A stretch of DNA of 64,000 nt, taken from CBDAQR01 sp965199055 (lineage in GTDB: Bacteria > Pseudomonadota > Gammaproteobacteria > Pseudomonadales > Halieaceae). The stretch covers positions 868,001 through 932,000 of the forward strand of contig CBDAQR010000004.1 of assembly GCA_965199055.1 (NCBI GenBank). Direction: 5' to 3'. The position numbers and the translations under genes are program-made. Positions 42,746 through 51,878 of this stretch are shown here, in pieces. The first letter of the stretch is position 1, and each line of letters starts with the position of its first letter. The notes under the pieces were generated by a model. That model had not been told where the DNA came from. It saw only the letters and a program-made list of their open reading frames with translations, and ran no database searches.

Positions 42746-44621
42746 ATGCGCGTTTTTTTGTTGAGCCTGCTGCTGTCGGTTCCGACCGCCTGGTCCGCCA
42801 ATTACGAATTTGATATCGACTCTCGCGTTGTCGCCGTAGGCGATATCCACCGTGCCTATACAGAAGTCACCGGCCTTCTGCGGGAAGTCGAGGTGATCGA
42901 TGCAGACAACAACTGGGTCGGCGGCACCACCCACCTGATCAGCCTGGGGGATCTTGTCGATCGAGGCCCGGGCTCACGTGAGGTCGTGGAACTGCTAATC
43001 AAGCTGCAGCGGCAAGCGCGTGCCGCTGGCGGTGAGGTGCACGTGGTTCTGGGTAACCACGGGATCATGGTGATGAGTGGCGATACTCGCTACGTTACCC
43101 GTCCCGAATTTGCGGCGTTCGCCGCTGATGAAACCGAAGCCGAGCGCCAGGCGCTACTGGCGAGTTTCCGCGAGAGCAATGCTCAGATGGCGGAAGAGGA
43201 ACTGCTCGCCGAATTCGATAAGCGCTATCCGCCGGGCTATGTCGCCCTGCAAAAAGCCTATGCGCCCGATGGTGAGCTCGGCAGATGGCTCATGGAACTG
43301 CCCTTGGCTATCCGCGTTAACGACAGCCTTTATGTGCACGCCGGAGTCTCCAACGCCATTGCCGAAATGTCTCTGCAAGAGATCAACGAAGACTATATGG
43401 CCCAGTTTGCGGAGTATCAGAGGCTGATTGAGTCACTTCGCACCGAAGGCATACTGCCGAGACGGCGGTTTTTGGGATCGACGCCTTTATCTGAACACGA
43501 AAGCGCAGGCGATGATCGACGCTGGCCTGAAAAAGCGACCGGACTGGTTTGATGAATTCGCCGCAATGGCTGAATTGGAAGGACAATTTCTGTTCGGCCC
43601 CGACAGCCCGATTTGGTACCGCGGTACGGCGTTCTGCCATCCCTATGCCGAATCGTTTAATACCGAGCGCCTGCTCAAGCGCGTCGGCGCCAAGCAACTG
43701 GTGATAGGCCATACGCCGGCGCCCTCGGGTGTCTACTCGCGCATGGATGGCACGGTGATACGGCTCGATACGGGCATGAGCCCGGCGTACAAAGGCCGCC
43801 CGGCGGCCTTGATTCAGGAGAACGGTGAACAGTGGATTTATTACGCTGACGACGGTTCTGTGGCGCAGGCGATTGCCCTCACACGCAGCCTCTCCAGGTC
43901 ACTCTGGGGGCAGACTGATGAAGAGCTCGAGTCGCTGCTCGGTGGCGGCGAGATCGTGAAAATAGAGGATATCGGTACCGGCGTTACCAAGCCCAAGAAG
44001 CTCACCCTGCGAAACGGTGATAGCACTATGGCTGCGGTGTTTAAATACGAAGACACGGCGCCGGGTTTGGAGGATCGCGAGCGCTTTATAAAACGGCGCC
44101 ACAATGATGCAGACCGCTATCAGTGCGACCCCGCGGCCTATCGGCCCGACCGCATGATCGACTTGCAAATGGTGCCAGTGTCGGTGATACGCGAAGTCGA
44201 AGGAGAGGAAGGTAATGTTGGAGCCTGGATCAATAACGCGATTAACGAGCGCGACCGACTGGAACAGGAAGTCGCCTTCGGGGGGCACTGTGCCCAGGAC
44301 GAGCAATACCGGCTTCGATTTATCTACGATGTCTTGATCTATAACGAAGATCGCAATCTCACCAATATCCTGTGGACCAAGAAGGATTGGCAGTTGCGTT
44401 TTATCGACCACTCGCTGGCGTTTCGCATAGATGAGCGGCGGCCCAAGCAGTACCGTAAAATTGATCTGAGGGTGTCGGATCTCACCGCCAAGCGGCTTGA
44501 GGCTCTGACCCTGGAGGACCTCAACCGGGAACTTTCGCCCTGGCTGCACCCTCAGCAGATTGAAGCGATCATCGCCCGCCGCGACCTCATCCTTAAAGAG
44601 GCGCTGCGGACGGATCCTTAG
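42746..44621 (+). pseudogene. Exported calcineurin-like phosphatase fused to a PI3/PI4K/HipA-like kinase domain, frameshifted
   Basis: Two frames (42746-43552 and 43428-44621) read as one protein of about 625 residues, joined by a one-base indel near 43450-43470 (…TEGILP continuing as RDGGFWDRRLYLN). Signal peptide MRVFLLSLLLSVPTAWSA. The phosphatase half has GDIHRAY (about 32), GDLVDRG (about 69), GNHG (about 103), VHAGVS (about 197) and, after the indel, GHTPAPSG (about 321), as in Shewanella-like PPP phosphatases. The C-terminal half has LIYNEDRNLTNILW (about 529-542) and RFIDHSLAF (about 551-559), matching the N-x-D-R…N and IDH motifs of PI3/PI4 and HipA-like kinases. The Gly-rich loop is not obvious. 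A kinase-phosphatase fusion outside the cytoplasm would be unusual. Intact function needs the frameshift resolved. Confidence 0.75.
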
Positions 44622-44624
44622 GCG

Positions 44625-46265
44625 CTAGCCGGAAACGACGCGGAGCTTCGGGCGCGCCTTCGCGCTGGCTTTGCGCTTGGCGCGCACTGCAGGCGCCTTC
44701 TTCGGTGCCGGCGCTTTTTTCACTGCAGGCTTTTTCTTCTTCGCGGCTGGCTTTGGTTTGGCCGCGGGCGCTTTCTTCTTCGCAGCTGCTTTGCGGGCTG
44801 TAGACTTTTTCTTGGGCGCGGGCTTTTTCGTGGCGGCTATTTTCTTGCCAGCTACCGCGGTCAGCAGCTCGTCATAGGATTCACGCAGACAGTCCATGTA
44901 GAAAGCCGGATCGGGAATCGTATCGCGGTCTCCCAGAATCGACATATTGACGCGGTCAGATTGAGAGAACACGGTGTGAAACAGTCCAACGCCCGGCGTC
45001 AGAACCCCCAGGCCGTGATACTGCACCAGGCGGGCACCCGCACAGTACAGGTCGAAGTTCGGGCCCGGTACGTTGGTGATCACCGTGGAGGTGTTGGCCG
45101 GAACAAATCGAGACAGCTCGCGTTCTGACCACAGGCTGGCGGCTGCCTTGCTCAGTGCCGGCGAAAACACGCCAGCGATTTTCATGGCGTCAACCATGGG
45201 GCTGTTCTCGCCAAACTCTTTCGCTTCCACCGTGCTGGCGTGGATTGCTTTTAGGCGTTCTAGAGGATCACTGATGTCGGTGTGCAGTGAGGCGAAGATC
45301 GCGCCCACGTTATTGTTCTCGTCGCTTTCTCCGCGGCGGGTACGCATATTCACAGGCAGGCTGGCCGCCAGCGGCAGCTCCGGTGTCTCTCCCTTCGCGT
45401 CGAGGTAGCGCGACAACGCGCCGCCAACAATGGCCAGGGCTACGTCATTGAGTTTTACGCCTGTGGCGTTCTTGATCGCCTTGAACTCCTCGATCGGGAA
45501 ATCGGTGGCGTCAAAAACTCGGTGCGGTCCGACCGCATTATTGAATCGTGTCTTCGGCGACTGCACGTCGGGCATCGGCACTTCTTTGCGCGCAACCTTC
45601 AAGGCGAATTTGCCCAGCTCGCGCGTCAGGCCAACTGTGCCCTGAACCAGTCCGACAGTGTTCTTAACGCGATTGATGGTGGCGCGGCCGAGCAATTCCG
45701 ATGTCGACGGCTCTCGATCAACCAACAGCGGCTCTTCATGGAAAGGCTCGGCGTTAGGGTCGGGGACCGCTGCCAGGTCGTGCAGCGCAGCCATGAAGGA
45801 AGAACCACCGGCGCCATCAACCAGGGAGTGGTGCATCTTGGTGTACACCGCGAAGCTGCCTTCAGGCAGGTTGGGAATCTTATCGAGTCCTTCGATGATG
45901 TAGGCTTCCCACAGCGGGCGCGACATATCCAGCGGACGAGCGTGCAGGCGAGCGATCTGTATGCATAGCTGGCGCCAGTCACCCGGTTCCGGCAAGGCGA
46001 TGTGGCGTAGGTGAAACTCTACATCGAAGTTTGCGTCTTTGACCCAGTAAGGGCGGTCGATACCGCCGGGAACTTCCACCAGGCGGGTGCGAAACAGGGG
46101 CAGTCGTTGCAGGCGCTGTTCGAAATTTGCGATGACCTGCTTGAAGCGGACGAAGCCGTCGGGTGCAGTGGAGGGGTCGTAGATGCCAACGCCGCCGACG
46201 TGTTGCGGGGTGTTGCCCTGCTCAAGATTGATGAATGCAGAATCCAGTATACCAAGCTGTTTCAT
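44625..46265 (-). CDS. Wax-ester-synthase/diacylglycerol acyltransferase family protein with a Lys/Ala tail
   Basis: 546 residues. The WS/DGAT core has the active-site motif HHSLVDG at 145-151, RTRLVEVPGG before it, and NVPGP in the C-terminal half (ITNVPGPNFDLYCAG). It transfers fatty acyl-CoA to fatty alcohols or diacylglycerol. The last 75 residues are an H1-like tail of Lys/Ala/Pro repeats (KKIAATKKPAPKKKSTARK and AAAKKKAPAAKPKPAAKK), unusual for an acyltransferase. It is convergent with the phosphatase-kinase gene. Confidence 0.9.
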   Translation of the reverse strand: MKQLGILDSAFINLEQGNTPQHVGGVGIYDPSTAPDGFVRFKQVIANFEQRLQRLPLFRTRLVEVPGGIDRPYWVKDANFDVEFHLRHIALPEPGDWRQLCIQIARLHARPLDMSRPLWEAYIIEGLDKIPNLPEGSFAVYTKMHHSLVDGAGGSSFMAALHDLAAVPDPNAEPFHEEPLLVDREPSTSELLGRATINRVKNTVGLVQGTVGLTRELGKFALKVARKEVPMPDVQSPKTRFNNAVGPHRVFDATDFPIEEFKAIKNATGVKLNDVALAIVGGALSRYLDAKGETPELPLAASLPVNMRTRRGESDENNNVGAIFASLHTDISDPLERLKAIHASTVEAKEFGENSPMVDAMKIAGVFSPALSKAAASLWSERELSRFVPANTSTVITNVPGPNFDLYCAGARLVQYHGLGVLTPGVGLFHTVFSQSDRVNMSILGDRDTIPDPAFYMDCLRESYDELLTAVAGKKIAATKKPAPKKKSTARKAAAKKKAPAAKPKPAAKKKKPAVKKAPAPKKAPAVRAKRKASAKARPKLRVVSG

Positions 46266-46463
46266 AGGTGAGCCCTCTGTGCCCGTTGTGTCGCCGTGTT
46301 TGTGCTACCTCCGCCCCTTGTTTACCACGAATTAGATGTGGGGTTCCCCAGATGGGGCGCGCTTTTTACCATATATGAGAATGCATCTCAATAATGCCCT
46401 GAGACTGTATGGACTAGTATAGGTTTATTGACCGCCTAAGTTGCGGTGAGCAGATTAATCAAG

Positions 46464-46477
46464 TCTAATTAATTAGA
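46464..46477. promoter_or_regulatory. Perfect 14-base palindrome upstream of the DUF3604 operon
   Basis: TCTAATTAATTAGA is a perfect inverted repeat ending 20 bases before the ATG of the DUF3604 lipoprotein gene. The operon itself encodes a TetR regulator (50032-50634), the obvious candidate for binding. The rest of 46266-46463 shows only AT-rich promoter-like DNA. Confidence 0.5.
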
Positions 46478-46497
46478 TCGCATTAAGCGGATATAAC

Positions 46498-48660
46498 ATG
46501 AGACCGATACTGCTTTTGATACTGCCTGTGTTGGCGGCCTGCACACCGGAACCTGCCGGACGCGGCGATATTATCGGGCAAGCACCCCGGGCTGAAACGC
46601 TGGTGTCTGAGGAGAGTGAACGCAATCGCGAGATCCTGTTTGGCGACTTGCACACCCACACCACGTTTTCACCCGATGGGTTTATCCTCGGCATGCCACT
46701 CACCGGCGGGGAAGGGGCGCGTCCGCCGGCGGATGCCTGTGACTATGCACGGTATTGTTCTGCGCTGGACTTCTGGGGCATCAGCGATCATGCCGAAGGC
46801 ATTACCCCGCGTCGTTGGGCAGAGACCAAGGAGTCTATCCGCCAGTGCAATGCCGTCAGTGGTGACCCGGCGAATCCCGATCTGGTCTCCTTTCTCGGCT
46901 GGGAGTGGAGCCATGTGGCGCTCACCCCGGATAAGCACTTTGGCCACAAGAATGTATTCTTTGTGGATACGGAAGAGGACAAGGTTCCCGCTCGTTCTAT
47001 AGCCGCGCCTCGCGAGCAGTTGAACAAATCACCCGTGCCACGCTTCGCCCAGTACGCCATGGCGGCGATGGATTGGAGCAACCGTGATTTCTATCTGGGT
47101 ATTTCCACCTACTATGACGAGATCGCCGATACGCCGGTGTGTGAGCGCGGTGTGGATTCGACTGCGCTGCCGGAAAACTGCATGGAGATTGCACACAATC
47201 CTGCCGAGCTGTTCAGCAAGCTGGATGACTGGGGTTTCGATGCATTGGTCATTCCCCACGGAAACGCCTGGGGTCTGGCAACCCCGCCGGAGACCAGCTG
47301 GGACAAACAGCTTACCGACGACTATCACGATCCGCGCTATCAGCGTTTGGTGGAGATCTATTCAGGGCACGGCAACTCGGAAGAGTACCGTGACATTGCA
47401 CCGTTTCGCCGCGATGACAGTGGAACCCCATACTGTCCCGAACCCACAGACGACTTCCTGCCCTGCTGCTGGCGGGCCGGGGAGATTATTCAGCAGCGCT
47501 GCGAGGACCCGGTGTCGGAAGCCTGTATGGCACGGGTAGAGGACGCGCGACAGATTTATCTGGATGCTGGCATTTCCGGGCATTTAACGGTGCCGGGAGC
47601 GGAAGTTGCCGACTGGCTGAACTGCGGACAGTGTACGGATTGTTTTAATCCGGCGTTCAAGCATCGCCCACAGGTGTCCTCACAGTATGCGCTGACGCTG
47701 AACAAGCCGGAGAACGCGGAGGATCGTCAACAGTTTCGCTGGGGCTTTATTGGTTCCAGTGATAATCATCGCGCGCGGGCGGGCAACGGTTTTAAAGATA
47801 GCGGCCGCCGTGCGGGCAATACCGAGACCATGGGCGCCAGCTCGGCGTCGCGCTTCTCTGGCGGTGTCGATCCTGGCAAGCCGACGGACCTGATGTCGCG
47901 CCGCATCGAAACGCTGGGGCCCATCGGTCTCAATGAGCTGCGCAATCAGGAGCGTCAGCAAAGTTTCTACCTGACCGGTGGACTGGTCGCGGTTCACAGC
48001 GAAGGCAGAAATCGCGAAGCCATTTGGGATGCGCTAAAGACTCGCCAGGTGTATGCCACCTCGGGTGACCGAATGTTGCTCTGGTTTGATGTGCTGAACA
48101 GCGACGATGACGAGATGCCGATGGGCACTGTGACGTCAGCCGCGCAGGCGCCCCGTTTTCGGGTGGAAGCAGTTGGCGCTATGGAGCAGTTGCCGGGCTG
48201 TCCCGGTTACGTGGGTGATGCGCTGGGGGCGGATCGTCAGGCCTCCCTCTGCGCCAACGAATGCTATAACCCCGGCAGCCAGCGCAAGGCGCTGGACCGC
48301 ATAGAAATTGTGCGCATTCTTCCGCGCCAGCAGGATAGCGAGAGTACCTCGGACCTGATTCAGGACCCCTGGCGCAGTTTCGACTGCGAAGGCGATACCT
48401 GCGAGATCGAGTTTGAAGATCCCGACTTTGTGCGTGAGGGCCGCGAAATGATCTATTACGCTCGCGCGATCCAGGAACCCACGCCAGCGGTAAACGCGGG
48501 CGGATTGCGCTGTGACTACGACGAGAACGGTGTTTGTATCGCGGTAAATCCCTGTTATGGCGATACCCGCACTGATCCCGATGACGATTGCCTGGCCCCC
48601 AATGCTGAGCGGGCCTGGTCGTCACCCATTTATATCGATTACCGAGGAGAGCAGCCATGA
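46498..48660 (+). CDS. DUF3604 lipoprotein (PHP/CehA-like metallohydrolase)
   Basis: 720 residues. Lipobox in LLLILPVLAACTPEP, so the protein is anchored to the membrane. The metal-binding N-terminal signature GDLHTHTTFSPDG (about 50-62) with SDHAEG and further WEWSHVALTPDKHFGH and HGNAWG, GSSDNH segments are as in DUF3604/PHP proteins. Hydrolysis of phosphate or other esters is inferred from the fold. First of four genes whose coding regions all overlap. A second family member begins the opposed operon at 55709. Confidence 0.88.
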   Translation: MRPILLLILPVLAACTPEPAGRGDIIGQAPRAETLVSEESERNREILFGDLHTHTTFSPDGFILGMPLTGGEGARPPADACDYARYCSALDFWGISDHAEGITPRRWAETKESIRQCNAVSGDPANPDLVSFLGWEWSHVALTPDKHFGHKNVFFVDTEEDKVPARSIAAPREQLNKSPVPRFAQYAMAAMDWSNRDFYLGISTYYDEIADTPVCERGVDSTALPENCMEIAHNPAELFSKLDDWGFDALVIPHGNAWGLATPPETSWDKQLTDDYHDPRYQRLVEIYSGHGNSEEYRDIAPFRRDDSGTPYCPEPTDDFLPCCWRAGEIIQQRCEDPVSEACMARVEDARQIYLDAGISGHLTVPGAEVADWLNCGQCTDCFNPAFKHRPQVSSQYALTLNKPENAEDRQQFRWGFIGSSDNHRARAGNGFKDSGRRAGNTETMGASSASRFSGGVDPGKPTDLMSRRIETLGPIGLNELRNQERQQSFYLTGGLVAVHSEGRNREAIWDALKTRQVYATSGDRMLLWFDVLNSDDDEMPMGTVTSAAQAPRFRVEAVGAMEQLPGCPGYVGDALGADRQASLCANECYNPGSQRKALDRIEIVRILPRQQDSESTSDLIQDPWRSFDCEGDTCEIEFEDPDFVREGREMIYYARAIQEPTPAVNAGGLRCDYDENGVCIAVNPCYGDTRTDPDDDCLAPNAERAWSSPIYIDYRGEQP

Positions 48661-50039
48661 AGAAGATACTGGCTATCGTGGTATTACTGATTGTGGCCGT
48701 TGGGCTTTACGCCGCATTTTCCGGCGAAGACCTGAAGAAGAAGGCTATGATCGAGGCGGCCAGCCTGGCGGGCAATGTCGCCAGTGAAGTGCTGGATCGC
48801 GCCGGCGAAGAACGCGCCAACCAATTGCACAACGTGCCCATCACCATCGAAAAGATTAATGACTACATCTACCAGGCGCGCGGGATCGGCAATACCCAGG
48901 TGATCACGACCAGTGAGGGGCATGTCCTCTATGACACCGGTATTAGTATTCAGGCTGCAAACCAGCTCAAGCAATTGAAAGAGGTGATGCCGGAAGGCGA
49001 GATCACGCATATTATCCTCAGCCACTCCCATGCTGACCACACCGGAGGAACCAAGTTCTGGCAAGAGGACGATACACAGATCGTTGCGCATAACGACTTC
49101 GGGGAAGAGCAGCGCTACTTGACGGAACTGGAGGATTACTTCTGGAACCGCAATCGTTTGTTATTCCCTTTCATGCCCGAGGAGCCGACCAAAGAGGGTA
49201 TGTTTGCCTACGGTGGCATTGAGCCGACGATCACGGTGCAGGATTGGGAAGTGTTCAAGTTCGAGCAGGGCGGCGTCGAGTTTGAAGTTTACGGCACGCC
49301 AGGCGCGGAGGGCGCCGACAACCTGATACTCTGGTTGCCGCAGGAGGAGATTCTGTTCTCGGGCGATACCTTCGGGCCCCTGTTTCCGCAGTTTCCCAAT
49401 ATCTTCACGATGCGCGGTGAAAAAGTGCGCAAGCCAATCGAGTATATCCGTAGCCTGGATTTGATGATTGCTTTGGAGCCTGAGGTTATTGTGCCCAGTC
49501 ACTTTTCACCGGTTGTGGGGGTTGAGAATACGGTGGGAGGCATGCAGCGCATGCGCGATGCCGTGCAGTACGTGCACGACTCCGTGGTGGCCGGCATGAA
49601 TGAGGGCAGAACCATGTACGAACTGATGGATGAGATTCGTCTGCCGCCGGAGCTGGAATTAACCCAGGGGCACGGCAAAGTGTCCTGGGCGGTCAAGTCG
49701 ATCTGGGAGTATTACTCCACCTGGTTCCACTTCGAGTCCACCACCGAGCTCTACCATGTGCCGGCTCGCGAGATTTATGCTGATGTGGCGGAGTTGGCGG
49801 GTACGGACGCCTTGGTTTCTCGCGCCGCTGAGTATCGAGCCAGTGGTGAGTGTTTGCGCTCGCTACATCTGCTCGAGATGGCGCTCTCTCAGACGCCGTC
49901 AATGACCACGGCATTGGAAGAACAGGCGTCCTGTTTTGAGATCATGTTGGAAGAAGCCCGGGTGCTCAATAACACCTATGAGGTGATGTGGTTGGAGGCG
50001 CAGTTGCTGAAAACGCACGAGGCCCTCCTGGATGGCTGA
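48657..50039 (+). CDS. Exported MBL-fold alkylsulfatase-like hydrolase
   Basis: 460 residues, N-terminal anchor/signal (MKKILAIVVLLIVAVGLYAAF). HSHADHTGG at 123-131 gives the two-metal site; FSGDTFG and HFSPVVG complete it. The C-terminal half has a helical dimerisation domain (STWFHFESTTELYHVPAREI) seen in SdsA1-type alkyl sulfatases, but the SCP2-like sterol-carrier end is absent. Overlaps the DUF3604 gene by 4 bases (ATGA). Cleavage of sulfate or similar esters is likely. Confidence 0.88.
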   Translation: MKKILAIVVLLIVAVGLYAAFSGEDLKKKAMIEAASLAGNVASEVLDRAGEERANQLHNVPITIEKINDYIYQARGIGNTQVITTSEGHVLYDTGISIQAANQLKQLKEVMPEGEITHIILSHSHADHTGGTKFWQEDDTQIVAHNDFGEEQRYLTELEDYFWNRNRLLFPFMPEEPTKEGMFAYGGIEPTITVQDWEVFKFEQGGVEFEVYGTPGAEGADNLILWLPQEEILFSGDTFGPLFPQFPNIFTMRGEKVRKPIEYIRSLDLMIALEPEVIVPSHFSPVVGVENTVGGMQRMRDAVQYVHDSVVAGMNEGRTMYELMDEIRLPPELELTQGHGKVSWAVKSIWEYYSTWFHFESTTELYHVPAREIYADVAELAGTDALVSRAAEYRASGECLRSLHLLEMALSQTPSMTTALEEQASCFEIMLEEARVLNNTYEVMWLEAQLLKTHEALLDG

Positions 50040-50634
50040 TACCCGCGAACGAATCTTGCAAACAGCGCTGGAACTGTTTGCAGAGCGGGGACTCGACAGT
50101 GTCTCGCTCGCGGAGATTAATCGGGCTGCCGGGCAGCGCAATGCGACGGCGGCCCATTATCACTTCGGGGGTAAAGCCGGGCTTTTGCAAGCCATCTTTG
50201 ATAAACACCGGCCTCGAGTCGATGCTCTGCGGGCTGAACAGATGCGGGGCTTGCCTGACAAGGCGGGCATAGCGGATGTGGTGCCCGTGTTGGTTGTGCC
50301 GCTCGCAGAACAGGTGCGCGATCCCGATGGCGGCATTCACTACTTGCGCTTCCTGGCTGAATTGATGAATCGCGGCGAGCTCGGGCTGAACAGTCAGCTC
50401 GATCAGCATCAATCGGATATACTGCGCGAGCAGGCGGCTCGTTTCGTGAGTGTGCTGCAGGAACTACCGGCAGAGGTGCGAGACCTGCGTATGGGCTTCG
50501 TAATCAACATGATTTTCAATTCTTTGGCGCGTTACGCCGATCGAGTGAGTGCAGAAGGGCTCGATGAAACCCGTCATCAACAATTTATTGGCGAGCTGAT
50601 TACCGCATCGGTAGGAGCTATACAGGCCCAGTGA
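50032..50634 (+). CDS. TetR-family regulator
   Basis: 200 residues. HTH near the N-terminus: TRERILQTALELFAERGLDSVSLAEINRAAGQRNATAAHYHFGGKAGLLQ. The C-terminal half is helical with no recognised ligand motif. Its ATG overlaps the MBL gene, so it is made from the operon and probably controls it via the palindrome at 46464. Confidence 0.93.
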   Translation: MADTRERILQTALELFAERGLDSVSLAEINRAAGQRNATAAHYHFGGKAGLLQAIFDKHRPRVDALRAEQMRGLPDKAGIADVVPVLVVPLAEQVRDPDGGIHYLRFLAELMNRGELGLNSQLDQHQSDILREQAARFVSVLQELPAEVRDLRMGFVINMIFNSLARYADRVSAEGLDETRHQQFIGELITASVGAIQAQ

Positions 50635-51878
50635 AGGCCCTACTGCTATTTCTTGCACTCGTGATGATGTGTGCAACCGTGGCAGCTCGCGACTCCCGAT
50701 CGTTACCGGAAGCCTACGGGCAAGCGTTTTTGCAGCCGGATAGTCTGATAAAGCCGCAGCAGCGACTACTTTTGAGTGCTCCCGAAGGCGGGGCTTACCT
50801 GGAAAGAGTGCAGCAGGAGGAGTGGCGCGCCGGCCCTTACGGCGCCGGTTTGTCTGAGACCTTGCTGGACGCGGCGAACTACTTTGAGTCTCGTGGTGAT
50901 GTTGGGCAGGCGGTAACGCTGCTGCGTCGATCGGTGCACCTGATGCGAGTCAATGACGGGCTATACACACCTCTACAGCTACCCCAGTTGCAGCGTTTGC
51001 AGCAGTTCTACCTGCAGGCTGGCGAGTTGGTGGACGCCGACGAGACGCAGTCCTGGCTCTACCATCTGGCCCGCGAGAACTATGCCAGGCGCTCCGGGGA
51101 ATATATAGCCGCGGTGCTGGTTTGGGCGGATTGGCAGCGCCGGCGTTGGATGCAGGATCCGGATCCCGATAATCCCAACCGGCTACATGATGTGTGGCGA
51201 ACATTGGAGGATCTGCTCCCCGATGACGAAGAGCCTCCGCTAGCGCCGCAGCTCTACGGCAAGGTGATCAACGCGCAAATAGATCTGCTCTACACCATAG
51301 GAAGCTCTTACTTTGGCCTCGATCGAGAAGCGGAAATGATGCTGGGCCGGGGGTTTGCTCGGGAGCAATCACAAGGCGATGTAGCCAAGAGTCAGATGCA
51401 ACATCTGCAAACTGCAGCCTACAGCCGTGGACGTAAAAAACTCGAGTCGCTGATAACGGTTCAAACCGAAGCTGCCGATCTGGCCGCTAGCTGGACCCGG
51501 CTTGCCGACTGGCACCTATGGTACGGCAAGTACAGCGCTGCCGGTGACGCCTATCGGGAGGCCTGGAACGTGCTCGGCAGTCAGCAACAGCGGCAGCAGT
51601 ATTTCGGGCGTCCGCTGGAGCTGCCGGTAGGTGAGGTGTTGTACTCCGGACTGCCGGCAGCGGATTTGGATGAGGACCCGGTCAAAATTCTGGCGAACTT
51701 TCGGGTGTCAAAACGCGGAAAAGTCGAAAAGGCTGAAGCTTCCGTGATGGGTGAAGAAGAGGGGCCTCGCTATCGACTGTTGCGCAAACTGCGTGCCGCG
51801 CGCTTTCGGCCCAGATTGGAAGCGGGTGAGATGGTGGCGACAGACAACGTGCAGCGAACCTACATCACCGGTTTCTAA
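50631..51878 (+). CDS. Exported protein with TPR-like helices and a TonB-C-like end
   Basis: 415 residues, GTG start overlapping the TetR TGA (GTGA). Signal peptide (MKALLLFLALVMMCATVAA). The middle is helical with repeats resembling TPR (EAANYFESRGDVGQAVTLLRRSVHL is one). The C-terminal domain (about 348-412: VKILANFRVSKRGKVEKAEAS then RYRLLRKLRAARFRPRLEAGE) matches the TonB C-terminal alpha-beta fold, which may bind a partner protein. No enzymatic motif. Ends 14 bases into the opposing MFS gene. Confidence 0.7.
   Translation: MKALLLFLALVMMCATVAARDSRSLPEAYGQAFLQPDSLIKPQQRLLLSAPEGGAYLERVQQEEWRAGPYGAGLSETLLDAANYFESRGDVGQAVTLLRRSVHLMRVNDGLYTPLQLPQLQRLQQFYLQAGELVDADETQSWLYHLARENYARRSGEYIAAVLVWADWQRRRWMQDPDPDNPNRLHDVWRTLEDLLPDDEEPPLAPQLYGKVINAQIDLLYTIGSSYFGLDREAEMMLGRGFAREQSQGDVAKSQMQHLQTAAYSRGRKKLESLITVQTEAADLAASWTRLADWHLWYGKYSAAGDAYREAWNVLGSQQQRQQYFGRPLELPVGEVLYSGLPAADLDEDPVKILANFRVSKRGKVEKAEASVMGEEEGPRYRLLRKLRAARFRPRLEAGEMVATDNVQRTYITGF

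Noticed and set aside
46266..46463. sRNA or extra gene in the 232-base gap before the DUF3604 operon
   Set aside because: No terminator, no frame and no structure beyond the operator-like palindrome.
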